Assembly: GCA_022592445.1 (NCBI GenBank)
Contig: JABYQR010000072.1
Span: 1 to 64,000 of the forward strand
Reading direction: 5' to 3'
Length of the DNA stretch: 64,000 bases
Source of the DNA: Cytidiella melzeri
Lineage: Eukaryota; Basidiomycota; Agaricomycetes; Polyporales; Irpicaceae
Part shown: positions 43,221-55,207 of the stretch, piece after piece
Position numbering within the stretch: the first letter of the stretch is position 1
How the letters are laid out: every line of letters begins with the position of its first letter
Translations under genes and position numbers: made by a program
Notes under the pieces: model-generated
Told to the model about the DNA's origin: nothing
Databases searched by the model: none
What the model saw: the letters and a program-made list of their open reading frames with translations, nothing else

Positions 43221-43710
43221 TCCCCCGAGACTGCTGATTCTCGATTGTGGATTTTGCAGCCAGCTGGGAAGATCTCGGGGATGATGAGTGCTTGTTCGCT
43301 GCGTTCACAGAGCACAAGGCGTTGCAAGTCCACCCAGAACTCAGCCCAGCAGGCAGCATCACATCCTCGAGCATAGCCTACCCCTTCTCAAACACCAGGC
43401 ACAGTGGACGACCGATGTCTTCCATCTCGTTGCAACGGAGGGGCGGAGGATTTAAACACTACGGCTGACACTCGCCTTAAATGCGTTATGTGTGAGATGG
43501 CGGCGATTCATATCCTTACAAAAAAAACCACCTCGTTCATGGGGAGATGATGAGAGAAGGAAAGCCATAGAATCCAATTGTACGTGAACGTAAAATAACT
43601 CTGACAACAACCTTGCCGAGAAGATGAGTGGTCTGCCGAACCTCTGGGCTATTAATGTAAACAATAGGCTATACCAATAAATCGCCCCTCACACTGCTGA
43701 CAAGATGCTG
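43221..43710. other. Intergenic, convergent 3' ends
   Basis: Short open frames only. Contains an A8 run at about 43520 and lies between the convergent F-box-like and fatty acid hydroxylase genes. Confidence 0.4.
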
Positions 43711-45093
43711 TCAGACGGGAAGCACAGTGTTGAACACAATGTCCCATATCTTGCTGGTAACACCAAACCCGAGCTCAAAGTTCTTGTAATGGTGAGCAAG
43801 ATGATACTTCTTGACCTCTCTCATGTAAGCGGGAAGGCGTTTGTGGTGCATACTGGAAGAGCAGAATGAGCAATACGGTTCGGAAGATGAGCGAAAAGCA
43901 CTTGCGCGTAGTGCATCACGTCGTAGAGCACGTCTGAGAGCGACTGTCAGCAACGGCAAAGGCAGACAGCGTGAGGTACGTACAAAACGTAAATGCTCCA
44001 GCGATGATCGCATTCGCCATGGCAGCCGGGAAAAGCGTGTGCGCAAGCTGCGTGAACGGATAGGATAGTGCAGCGAACAATGCTGGCGGCATGACTAGCC
44101 TCAACCTACAACCCACTTTGTCAGTGCTGTCAATTCAATCTGCCAGGAAGAAAACTTACTGGTCCATAGGCAGATAATGATGGATACCGTGGAGAGTGAA
44201 GTGAATCGCGAAAGCATAGGGATGATCAGGAAGGTAGAAGTCCAAGTGGAAGAGGAACCGATGCAACGTGTACTCCAAGAATGTCCAAACAAGGTTCCCG
44301 AAGAAGAAGCAAGGAAGTGCTTGCGCAACAGCGACGTACGCGATCGGAGTTGTGAGCAACAGCTTCAAGGGTGCCACAGGGTCGACAGAAAAGAGAGGAA
44401 GGGCTTGATTTCCAAGCGTGAATTGAAGCAGTGATCGCACGAGCAGGTAGCCTGCAATCGGAAGCCAGAGAGTCGGTATGACATACCAAGCAGTCTTGGT
44501 GAAGACCTGATGGATACAGCGACTTGGGATTAATTGTAACGCCCAGGCATGTGTATGACTCACCTCAAGGTACGCTGGCCCAAACAGTGGTGCAGAGCTA
44601 CTGAGATGTCGCGGTTGATGAACTTGCTGCAGGTAGTAAGACTTGCTGAAGTTGGCACTAAGAAGCTGCGGCAACATCGCTTGGCGAAGATCAAGAAACT
44701 GGTTTTTCTCATAGTCCTTGGCGGTATCCGTCTCTTCTGGGTGAAAATCGTCCGGCGCAACCCAGTCTGAAAATATTCTATAGTTGCGGCAGCCACAGCG
44801 CGATGTGATTGCTCACCGTCACTGACAACACTCTCCCCCTGTCCAAGTCTTCCAACGAGGAATCCGTCCATCATGTCGTACGCCGACTCTGAGTGTTCGT
44901 GCTCCTCCGGGTCCTTCATGACACTGCCGATGTCCTTGCCTGCATACTTCAGAATGAGGTCGTCTCCGCCAGGGTGGTCGTCTAGGAACTTGGTCACATC
45001 GTAAACCTTGCCGTTACGCGAAACCCAGCAACTCGCAGACGTAGAGTGGGCAGAGACGTCCTCGTCAGTGTAGATGCGGATGCGTTTGGACAT
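43711..45093 (-). CDS. SCS7: Sphingolipid fatty acid 2-hydroxylase with cytochrome b5 domain
   Basis: Exons 45093-44817, 44766-44564, 44506-44160, 44105-43984, 43933-43906, 43852-43711 join in phase to 372 residues (yeast Scs7 is of similar length). The enzyme hydroxylates the very-long-chain acyl group of ceramide at C2 in the ER membrane. N-terminal cytochrome b5 domain with the haem motif HPGGDD (about residue 40), then a di-iron hydroxylase with membrane spans and the His clusters HRFLFH, HFTLHGIHHYLPMD, HYAMHHKRLPAY and HLAHHY. The fifth intron uses a GC donor (GCAAGT at 43905), which alone restores the His-cluster frame. Exon 5 is only 28 nt. Shares a ~300-bp divergent promoter with SEC5. 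Confidence 0.93.
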
Positions 45094-45389
45094 TTCTTCG
45101 GCGAGTTGGACGACGAGGTGGACGAGATGGGAGTCGACAAGGTCGTTCCACATTTTCCTTTCCGCACAAATAATATTAATAGTTGGCGCAGTCATGTTCC
45201 CACGGTCATGGGTCAAGTCTGGCACACCACCATCATTGCCCAGAACGACCTTGACTACACCGTCCAGACTTGCACAGTCCGCCCAGTCAGCCAGACAGAC
45301 ACACACGACGCTTAGGACTCAGAGGGAGCAGACTGCGGTAAACAGCGCCGCGGTGAGCAACCTGCCAGCCGGAGTACACTGTGAGGGAC
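45094..45389. promoter_or_regulatory. Divergent promoter between fatty acid hydroxylase and SEC5
   Basis: 296 bp separate the two start codons, so both promoters must share it. No clear TATA box; an AATATTAAT stretch lies at 45169-45181. Confidence 0.5.
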
Positions 45390-48300
45390 ATGACCAAGCT
45401 TAACTTTGACATTGACGATGCTACGCTCCTCAAGACATACAAGTTATCCACCGCCAATCCAACGTAAGTCGACATTTTTGCCATTTTATCCTGAAACGTC
45501 GACTTGATGCGCTACAGGAAATGGGAGGATACAGAAGAAGAGATAGACGAGGCCATCCTCATGAGCCCGACCGGTAGCTCTGGTGAATACGACGGAGATC
45601 CGCTCGGCCTAGGAGCGACAGTCGAGTGCGTCTGGAAAATGGACAGCATTCGAACGTATAATTGATGAGCCTGTGTTGCTATCTCAGTCTACGTAATTTG
45701 GACCTCCAAACAAGTTCGTCTCACCAAGAAATTTCGTCACGCTCACCTCTGATACCCTTGCAACAGAGTCAGCCGTGCTCATCTCTTCGAAATCATTCAC
45801 ACCGAAGGCCTTCCTCTCTGTTGTGCACCCCAACGCTACCTATCAGGATCTGTCTTCAGGAATAGCCCATCTGCAAGCAGCCATTGATTCCCGGTCTGAA
45901 GCTGTTCGAGTGCTTGTGGAGGAGAATTTTGACAGATTCGTTGCCGTCAAAGCATCGACCGATGGTAAGCCATAGAAGATGCTGAGAGTCATGAGTGTGC
46001 TCAACGTATAAAAGCTTTATATGCGGAGATGCGAGAAGGTCTTCTGTCCAATGACACCGACTTTGCGACAAGACAGATCCGCGAGCACCTAAAGCGTACG
46101 GCATTTCTGCACGACGATTGCCTAGCCTTGACTAATATTGATGCTTCAAGAGGGAGCACAGAAAGCTGACCAAGTTTTTCTACCTGTGCTCGAGAATGCT
46201 TTGAAGGCCCAGAAACTACGTACGACCTTGGGCGTTTTTGAGCGTTCAAAATTCTTCTTCAACCTACCAAGCTCGTTGATGGAGGCCATAGAAGCTGTAA
46301 GTTGCGGTAGCGAGCACTCAAAAACACTATCACTGATCACATGGTTATTGCTGAAGGGCCGCTACGAAGCAGCCATGCGTGACTACAAGAAAGGCAAATT
46401 TCTTCTGGAGTCTCGACCCGGGCAGCTTGTGCCGATTGGCTCCACTAAGGATGGACAGCGCTCAGCAGCGGCAGAACAGCAGCAAAAGCGGATCCTGAAT
46501 AAGGTGTGGTCTATGGTTGAGCGAGTCATGGGCGAGATGCGTAAGCAACTCAATGCCAAGTTGGAAGAGCCATCCAGAAGTGTGGATGAACAGGAGAAGA
46601 CACTTGAGTAAGCCTCCCGTCACTATATCCGCTCAAAGTCCACTTATTTTCGGGTGTCACAGAATATTGTCGGAGCTCAGCCCTAACGAGGAACATGTGT
46701 GGGCGTACTTTGACGCTCAGCACAAGTACATTCTCGCCAGTATGAAGGACACTTACCATACAACAACTAAAGCGATACAAGGTACGCATAAAATTACTGT
46801 GTTTGTGACTTAACACTAAAATGAGCATTAGTGGCGCACGAGAAGTCTGCGACTGAGATCACTGCTCCGGAGATTTTGACTTCCGCTATCACCGCGCAGT
46901 TGCGACTTTGCTTGGCAGCGCTCGATGCCAAGCAAGCGGATGGTGTTCTCTGTAGGTCCATATAATATCCATCACTGAATGCTAATACATTCTGTGTAAG
47001 TGCAAGCCGGCGGTCACACTGTCTGGCAAGCAGTGCTGACTATGGTCAAAAACGTTTCTGAGGTCATGTTGCTATCTCTTCCTAGCTTTTGGAAGATATG
47101 CCGAGCATTCTTGGATGGGAGATTCAAGAAGGTGAGTTTATGAACCCCCGCCAAATATTCCACTGACGTTGTTTTTGCGTACAATACAGAACGTCTCGGC
47201 CGTTTCCCGCCGCAGTCCCACGCAAGTTCGTACCATGGCGCTGGACATCATCAAGGAATATATCTCGCTATTCTCGGAATTCTTCATGCTGTCCGATGTT
47301 GCCGTCGTAACGGCGTCCCCAAGTCTCAGCGGCAGCCCCACGCCTCCTTTACTCCCTCGTGACTCAAACTCACTGACAACTGCACATCACTTGATGAAGA
47401 TCCTAGGTGAAATCCAGGAAACAGTGAATGAAGTCAACGGCATGGAGATCTCCTCCGAGGCCGGAGCGAGTCTGAAGGGCTTTCTGGAGAGTGCTAGATG
47501 GAAATTCGAGGACATCCTCGTACATGGCTGGCTCCGAGGTCAGTTGTCGTTGTCTGTCATCAGTGTAAACGAGATTTGAATCATGCGTATTTAGACACAA
47601 ATATGTTCTACCATCTGGAGAGCTGGCGCGAGTCTACATCTGACCCATATACCACGATGTATCTCTCACAGATCCGCACTTTCCAGCGACAAATGACCAC
47701 AAGCGCTTTCAAGATAGCTGGTGGTGTTGATCTATCAAGCTCAGCGGTATCTGCCTCTCGTCTCGTCAAGCAAAACCCGATCGCTCCCGTGTTTGTTTCC
47801 AAGATTACGAAGGCATTCTTGGACAGTCTTTACGCTTTCCTGGATGGCCTGGTGCATCTCGCGTCCGATGAGTCTCCGAACATAACCTCTGAACCGGCCA
47901 TGAACGATTTCACTGAGATGTCTGCGAAAGACTCACTGGAGCTGCTGGACATCCATGACGCGGTATGTGGAAGCATTCACGAACTTTCCGTGGCTCATCC
48001 GAGCTGAATTATAGGATACTCGGCTGCTCCTGGTCATATCCAATTTTGGACACCTCTCGCGAACTGACATCCCAAGTATGCTCAATGAACTTGAGAGCGC
48101 ATTCGGGACCTCTGTGCAGGATGACAAGCAGGTAGTCATCCAATGGATATCTCATTATCGAGCTATTCGCATTAACATCTCCGCCAGACCCTCAACGCAG
48201 TTGTGCAGGAATTGGACAAGACGTTGTTTGAAACCTACGTTAAACCGAAGTCCGCCATCCTTCAGAGCATTGTCCGAGGTGGGGTATTGGATGGTGCCGT

Positions 48301-48917
48301 GGATTGGTATGAGACTCCTTTGCCGAAGGGTAAATTGGATCATTTAGTGTCAGGCGACTGCTCGCTGATCTTCCTCATTAGAGATACGCTCTTATATTTT
48401 CGACGTGTTGATTTGTTTGGTTGGGATCCATGCGCAAGTCAGTGCGGCAGCGGCTCCTCTACTGGACAGAACTTTGAATGCTCTGGTGGAAGATATCGCT
48501 GATGAAGCTCTACGCTGCTTCCGTCAGGTGAAGAAATTCGGAATGGGTGGCATGCTTCGAGTGAGCCATATGACCATCGTCAGCTGCGGCAGAGCTGACG
48601 TTTTCCCGCTTCGCCAGGCAACGCTTGAGATAGAATTTCTTCACCAAACATTGTCCCGATACGTGAAGCCTTCGGCTGCAAAGACGCTTTCAGAGCTATA
48701 CAACAGGATATCGAAGGCATATGACCCACCGAAGGATAATGCAGACGACATCCAAACACACTTGGACAGCGTGAAGAAGACGCTTGCGGAGACCCGACGT
48801 GCGACAGGTATCGAGTTTTTGTGCTTCAGACAGACTAAACCGAGGGAAAAGGGGACTTCAGTGGGACCCTCAGGCAAGTCAGGCTCGGTAAAGGATAAGA
48901 GCACCCGCGATGGGTGA
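45390..48917 (+). CDS. SEC5: Exocyst complex component Sec5
   Basis: Sixteen exons join in phase to 902 residues: 45390-45463, 45518-45625, 45688-45713, 45767-45964, 46015-46095, 46151-46296, 46357-46607, 46663-46781, 46832-46951, 47001-47131, 47190-47538, 47595-47962, 48015-48131, 48188-48329, 48382-48560, 48618-48917. Sec5 is a rod-like subunit of the exocyst, which tethers secretory vesicles at growing hyphal tips. Recognisable family stretches: [75 protein letters not shown], and the C-terminal [17 protein letters not shown]. Third exon is 26 nt. No signal peptide. The C-terminal 30 residues are Lys/Ser/Gly-rich and variable. Confidence 0.93.
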
Positions 48918-50776
48918 CTTCCCGGCTGCCTTCGATCAACGCCGTCTCATACTGCGTATACCCATTCAAGCTTACTGTTGTACTGCAGGCGGTGCATTGC
49001 GCCGCTCTCCGATAATCAAGCCATGCATCGTCACACGCGTCACAAAGATGTGCACCTCCGGCCATATTCGTCCTCAAATCGTCTGAATAAGGTAGTTTAA
49101 GAGGTTCGTCTTCACTGTCACCTGACTGCATGGTCACTGATACCATGACGACTCAGTCTAGCTCGAAAAGCCTCATGCATGCATTTTGTTCAGTACCTCT
49201 GTTACGTTAGCTAACAGACCGATGACCGCCGCAGGTAGAACTTTCACTCTCAGGACTGTCATATCTCTGCCGAAGTGCCGCAGATCGCGTTGGACGACAT
49301 GAGCCCTCCGCAAGCGGGCCTCAGTTCACCAATGTACTCGCTGCTCAGCGCAGCTACGCACCGACCATAACTATTGGTGACGCCTAGGGATCTCTTCTTT
49401 GCCATTGGTCAATCCCATCCCTTCACTGGCGTTTCTCATCCTCGCACGGCACCTCGGAAAAGCCATCTGCATCATCACGGCAGAGGCCTGGCAGGCCATT
49501 CTCTCTTCTTCCGCGTACAGAACGTCGCTGATCATTACCTCTTCCGAAAGCGGCTTTTTCCTGCGACTTCGCAATGTTGCTGTGGGACCGGTGACCTGTG
49601 CTTGCGATGACGTGAACTTGCCGGAATGAGAAGGAGCGAAGTTTGTCGAGCTGTCGTCGTGCGCTTGTGCGCTGGTTCACTCCTCCGCTTGTCGGAACCG
49701 GCGAGGTGTTATGACCAGCGGCCGACTGCTCGTACTTCCAAGGCCATGGTACGTCCTTATGATCGGCTAACATGTGGTAATGTGCTGATCATGAGGCAAG
49801 GGTGCAGTAGCAGAACGCCACTTTCATTTGGAGGAATCCATGGTTTGATCAGTTACAATCGTACGGGTGCGATAGCGCCAGATGGACAATTGACTTTCAT
49901 CCCTAGGGCTAGCTGTTCTAATAATAGCTCACTAAAGTCATTCTGATTATCAGAAAGGGCTCACCGAGCGTTATGCTTGCTGATCTCGGCCATGTAGTAT
50001 CAGCACCAAAACCAGACGCAGACGTTACAATGCTTGCTCTGCGTGAGTCATCCGCCTCTTTCTTCTTGACCTTCTCTAGATGGATTTTACTCTTTGTGTG
50101 GTTGTGCTCCGAAAAGTACCGCACGATGCTGCGCTGCGAAGAAGCCTTGTGTACCTCCGTGACTCCAAACGCAGTCCCTCGGATCGTTTCGCACTTGGTT
50201 CGTTGAACCGTAGTGGCTCCTGACATGCAAGAGACAGGCCGGAAAGACTAGGGTTATGATGGTTTGTGTGGCTCCAAAATGAACGGTGGTCGCCCGTAGG
50301 AGCTTCAAGACAGAATACTCTGCACAATAAAATCGGTATAATGGTCACTTACGAAATCTAGTTGTGCCTCCCATCTTGACTTACGATAATGTGAATCCTT
50401 CATTGCAGACGACTCGAGGAGGGTTGCGGACCCAGCAACACGGAACAGGCACATTTTAAACAGTCTCTTCTTGCTATTCCCCCGAGTGTCCTTCTGCTGG
50501 CCATGCGCAAAGCCCATAACTTGGATACGTACCAGTCCTTGTAAAGCTTACAACAGCCCGACGCGCTCCATTGTGCTATAATGTGAGCGGCCTTGTGACT
50601 AAATTTGTTCCGCATTCTGAGCACCTTCAATGCAGAATGCGTCTCGTCTAATTGCACATCTTCCGCTTTCCCCCGCTGAGCAGGGTACCGCTTGGTTTTG
50701 GCTAAGCACGCTTCGTCCATGGGGGAGGTTCTAGAGGCTCCAGACGGAGCTGATCTGTACAGAGGACATGCGCACC
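48918..50776. other. No confident gene in 1.9 kb
   Basis: Only overlapping short frames on both strands. A minus-strand frame (49146-48835) has two CxxC pairs (LCDACDD...QCTAC) but overlaps the SEC5 3' end and lacks other support. 50000-50350 is not coding-like. Could hold an unrecognised small multi-exon gene. Confidence 0.4.
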
Positions 50777-50784
50777 TATAAAAG
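50777..50784 (+). promoter_or_regulatory. TATA box of the oxalate decarboxylase gene
   Basis: TATAAAAG, 83 bp upstream of the ATG. Confidence 0.6.
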
Positions 50785-50859
50785 CCCACCATCTAGTGCT
50801 GAATACCTCAGCTTGGAGCCTCACCTCGAAGTCCTACACAGGCTATCACAACCAGTATC

Positions 50860-52879
50860 ATGTTCCCGTCTACTCTCCTCAGCACTTTATTCTCGGCATC
50901 GCTGCTCGCTGCTTATTGTGGCGCTGCACCTGCTGCGCCAAGCTCAGAGCTGTCTGCAACAAGCTCAGCGTTGTCTAGCTCGGTAATAGCGAGCAAGTCC
51001 GAGCCTGTGTCCATTGCGACGACTCCGACAGCATCTGGCACATCCTCAGCGGCTGACGCTTCTGCGACATACCCATATGCTTCCGACGACCCCAACTACG
51101 TCTTGTGGAATGAAACCTATAGCGTCGCCCCACCTGAGCCCATCCGTGGTTCACTCGGAGCCACAGTCCTGGGCCCGCAAGACAGTGTCTTGGACCAGCA
51201 GAATCCCGACTTGCTCGCTCCTCCTACCACGGACGCCGGGACCGTGTGAGTAGCGTCAACTTGACGGCGTTGAACATTTGATATTTACGCGATATTGCAG
51301 AGGAAACGCTAAATGGCCGTTCGGCCTCAGTCACAACCGTCTCCAGACTGGTGGCTGGGCCCGCCAACAAAACGGTGAGTGGTACTGCGCCATTGTGTGG
51401 TTTGTAGTTGCTGAATAATATACCAGTCGATGTGCTCCCTATGGCTACCCAGATGGCCGGTGTGGATATGCGACTGGAAGTAGGCGCGATAAGGTGTGTA
51501 TTCTTCCATCTGGATATGCTCGGTAAATGACAGACCACATTCCTGCATAGAGAACTGCACTGGCACAAGACCGCGGAGGTATGTTGAAGCGAACTAGGTA
51601 GATAGTGATGTTATTGACATACCGCTGGAACAGTGGGCATATGTCCTGCAGGTACATGACTAATGGGTATTCCGTTCTCACGTCGCTTAGTTCTGACCCT
51701 CTGCCTGGGTATTTTTGTAGGGGTCCGTGCAAGTTACCTCTGTCAACAACAATGGTCAAAACTATGTTGCCACTGTCGTAAGCTCCCTGGCGTTTCTGCT
51801 CATGATCAGGCTATTTAACTGCTGCCCAGAATCCTGGCGATCTCTGGTATTTCCCTGCCGGGATGCCGCACTCCCTTCAAGCGACGGACGCTGACCCATC
51901 TGGCGCTGAGTTCTTATTGGTGCGTTGGCATGCACCATTCGATGTTAGCCCAACTCACGTCTCTACAGGTATTTGACGATGGAGACTTCAGCGAAGACTC
52001 CACTTTCTTGCTTACCGACTGGCTTTCCCACGTTCCCAAGGAGGTGCTTGCCAAAAACTTCCAGACCAGCATGTCCTCACTCGATGAGCTGCCAGGACGA
52101 GAACTGTACATCTTCCCCGCTGGTCAGTGCTTCTCCCGACTTTTCTGACGCCGTAGTTCTGCTCACATAGCCTTAGCTGCTCCTGGACCGGATTCCTCTG
52201 CTCCGTTGAGTCCTCAAGGAACCGTCGATGAGCCGTTGACCTTTGCACTATCAAAGATGAGTGCCACTCAGCTTAACGGAGGCACGGTCAAAGTGGTGGA
52301 TTCGCACACCTTCACGGTCTCAAAGACAATCGCCATGGCCGAAGTCACCGTGGAGCCTGGTGCAATGCGCGAGCTGCACTGGCACCCTACGCAAGACGAG
52401 TGGAGCTTCTTCCTGTGAGTGTCCAACTGACTCTGTGATTGTCGATGCTCACCGAACATTGACAGTGAGGGTACTGCACGTGTGACGCTCTTCGCTTCGC
52501 AAGGCTCAGCACGGACATTCAACTTCCAACCGGGCGATGTCGGTCAGTTGTATCAGTAGTTTCGTGGCTGCTCCAAGTTAATGGTTGCCCATCAGGCTAT
52601 GTTCCGGGAACCTTCGGTCACTACGTTGAGAATATCGGCAATACTACGCTGAAATACCTAGAGATTTTCAGAACGGACACTTTCCAGGATGTCAGCTTGA
52701 GTCAGGTGCGTTGATGCTCCAGCCCTGAGCGTTACTCACGTGCGCTGACGTTGTCTTCGCAGTGGCTGGCTTTGACCCCGCCTGCCATGGTCAAGGCAAC
52801 CTTGAACTTGGATGATGAGACCATCGCGGATCTCAGCAAGACTAAGCTAACCGTCGTTGGCCCCGGGTCGAGTTCTTAA
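50860..52879 (+). CDS. Oxalate decarboxylase (bicupin), secreted
   Basis: Twelve exons (50860-51245, 51301-51374, 51427-51493, 51551-51578, 51634-51651, 51721-51777, 51830-51919, 51969-52122, 52177-52414, 52466-52542, 52596-52705, 52763-52879) give 471 residues in phase. The enzyme converts oxalate to formate and CO2 with Mn. A signal peptide (MFPSTLLSTLFSASLLAAYCGA) and a Ser/Ala/Thr-rich segment precede two cupins. Cupin 1 has RELHWHKTAEW...GDLWYFPAGMPHSLQ; cupin 2 has RELHWHPTQDEW...GDVGYVPGTFGHYVENIG. Each thus has the His, His, Glu, His metal set. The lid DDGDFSEDSTF keeps the Glu (SE-STF) that in the Bacillus enzyme distinguishes decarboxylase from oxidase. Fifth exon is just 18 nt. Wood-decay fungi use such enzymes to control secreted oxalate. 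Convergent with the GH5 gene. Confidence 0.95.
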
Positions 52880-53459
52880 GGTTTTGGGACTGGGTGAGAG
52901 GAATCATGGAGAATATAAAGAGCTCTTCATAAACGTTTTGTCTATGTGAATGAACTTTGGCGTTCCACGACTATCTGATTGACGTATGATACCGATATTT
53001 CCAGGTTATATGGTGTGCGGATGGTGCTACTGTAATGCGGTCCTGGTTGAGATAGCGTTGGCTCTACAGTCCGCTTTACACACGTTGGTTTGCAGTCGGT
53101 GCGCAAAAGCCACAACAGTTTGCGCTCGAGCCAGGAGAGCAGTGCTTCACAACCTGCAGACCTTAAATCTGTGAACATTGTATACCACAAATTGACAAGC
53201 ATTTTTTTTGTTCCCAAGGAACGAGGAACAACTAGAGGCTGCCTGTGGATTTCCACCATGCTATAGAAGAGAACGCTTCGTTCATTCAAGCGTGACACAT
53301 AGCTGTTCAAACAACTGTGCAAACGTGATGGAAGCTTCAAGCACCAAGGGTTGTCCTACAGCCAAAAAAAAAACATTGAAATGCACAACGATAAATACAA
53401 TTCCGAGTTTGAAACGGCTCCGAGGTAACAGCATCAATTTTTTGTTTCTGGTTTCCAGC
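52880..53459. other. Intergenic between convergent OXDC and GH5 genes
   Basis: No gene seen. An A10 run at about 53364 and two T-runs lie in the joint 3' regions. Confidence 0.5.
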
Positions 53460-55138
53460 CTACTTTGGAGCAAGGCAGGCCGAGACAAGAGAGGTATCCG
53501 TCCAAGTGGTCCCTGTTTGAGTTGGCGTCTCACCGAGGACGTAGCTGGGGTCAAAGTTTCCTGCAGCCCAGCCAAAGTAGCCGAGGAAGACTATACGAAG
53601 AGGGAGGCCAGCTCAGAGTATGGTCATGAAAATCGTGACAGGATATCAACGTACCATCCGAGTTTTGCTCCTGGAATGCGATTTGCTCGCAGAGGTACTG
53701 AGCACAAGATGCGGTGTTTCCTCCACCGGTCTCAGTGTTCAGGGCTTGACGGCCGTTGGCACGGAGGTATGTAGCAAGTGGTTGCCAGGCGTCGTCTATG
53801 TTGTTGGTGACACAATCAGCATGGGTTCCCCTGCAACACAAAGTCAATTATTGGGGAAAAGGTTGGGAGCATGTGTGGATGTCACGCACGAGTTGTCAGA
53901 GTCGAGGTACTTGTGAACGTCAAAGATAAGACCAGTCGTCGTTCCGTCAGGGTTGGTCACCTTGCTCAAAGCATCAGCCGAGCCGTTCGAGATGAAGGTG
54001 CCAGCAGACGTGTAGTCGTTTCCGGGGAGGAGGATAAGCTGCGAAGTAGCGCTTCGAAGGGTGTAAGCGATAGATAGACGCATTGTGCTCGAATACGACA
54101 GCGCTACTCACCCAGCTTGTCTGATAGCGGTGACAGCGGCTTGGACTGACTGCGCCCACGCGTTGATGTCAGGTATATCATGGGGCTCGTTCATACTGTT
54201 GCATGGGTGAGCAATGCATTGGTCACGGTAGTGCAGCTACTTACACTCCAAAAATGATCTTCGAGTTGGTGGCGTACTTGGTCGCGATCGCACTCCACGT
54301 AGCAGCAAATTGGTCATTGGTAGGACCGCCCTGACCAATAATCTACAAGAAGAATATTTATTAGAGATATAATTTGCATGTTCGAGAGTGTTTTACCTCG
54401 CCGTTCCATCGGGCATAGTTGTGTATATCGACGATGCACGCAGCCGCACCAGAGCTGATACAAGCCTGAACAAGAGCATCGTACTCTGCAAAGTTATCCT
54501 CATCTATCGGAGCTCCGAGGACGTTGTTGGTGAGGAACTGCCAGCCCACTGGTAAACGGAAAGCGTTGAAGCCATCGTCCGCGACAAAGTGGTTCATTTG
54601 ACCTTGGCCGTCGTGACCGTAATATTGGAGGAGAGGTGGCCAGGCAGCGGATGCTGTGCAATCGCCATCGGTGTTGCAGCCAAAGTCGAAGCCAGAGATG
54701 TTCACTCCGTAAAACTTTAGAGGACCGCTGGCTGGCGGGGGGCTTGTACCAGTGGGCTCGCTAGCGGGCGCGGTAGACACAGAGCTCGGAGCGGCGGTGT
54801 TGGTGCCAGGAATGCACTGAGAGTAGTCTGAGATGCAATGATTGGCCTGAGCTGGCAGTGAACCTTGTAAGAGACTACTTACAGTCATTAATGACACTGC
54901 AATAGCTGCCCGATACGCAAGTAGTTGATCCTGAGAAGCCCTATATCTGGTGTGTGAGAAAGAGCATGGCAGGGAGGCTGTCTTAGACTCACAATACCAC
55001 CACCTGAAACACGATATTAGTAAGGGTCCGGTCATTGCATCTACAAAAAGAGGGCTCACATTGTTGCCAAACTGCGGCTTGACCGCGAGCTGAACAGATC
55101 CAGATGGCGAGTGCCGTCAGAGCATAAATGGACTTCAT
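53460..55138 (-). CDS. GH5 endo-beta-1,4-glucanase with N-terminal CBM1
   Basis: Nine exons (55138-55060, 55003-54993, 54940-54883, 54827-54397, 54342-54245, 54195-54112, 54051-53890, 53830-53655, 53590-53460) join in phase to 409 residues. Signal peptide MKSIYALTALAIWICSARGQ, then a fungal cellulose-binding CBM1 (VWQQCGGIGFSGSTTC...NDYYSQC) with all four Cys, a Ser/Thr/Pro linker (about 70-95), then a GH5 barrel. Acid/base Glu229 (VMNEPHD) and nucleophile Glu341 (NTETGGG) are present. It cuts internal cellulose bonds outside the cell. The second exon is an 11-nt micro-exon that completes the CGGI of the CBM. The fold pattern fits subfamily GH5_5 in my judgement. Confidence 0.95.
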
Positions 55139-55199
55139 CTTGGCAGGAGTCGTTGAGGGCCCTTGGTAGCTGCTATAGTCCACGTATTCTAAGCTAAGA

Positions 55200-55207
55200 C
55201 TTATATA
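55200..55207 (-). promoter_or_regulatory. TATA box of the GH5 gene
   Basis: TATATAAG on the minus strand, 62 bp upstream of the ATG. Confidence 0.6.

Noticed and set aside
48835..49146. 103-codon minus-strand frame with two CxxC pairs
   Set aside because: Overlaps the SEC5 3' coding end on the other strand, no further motif; the CxxC spacing alone is not enough.
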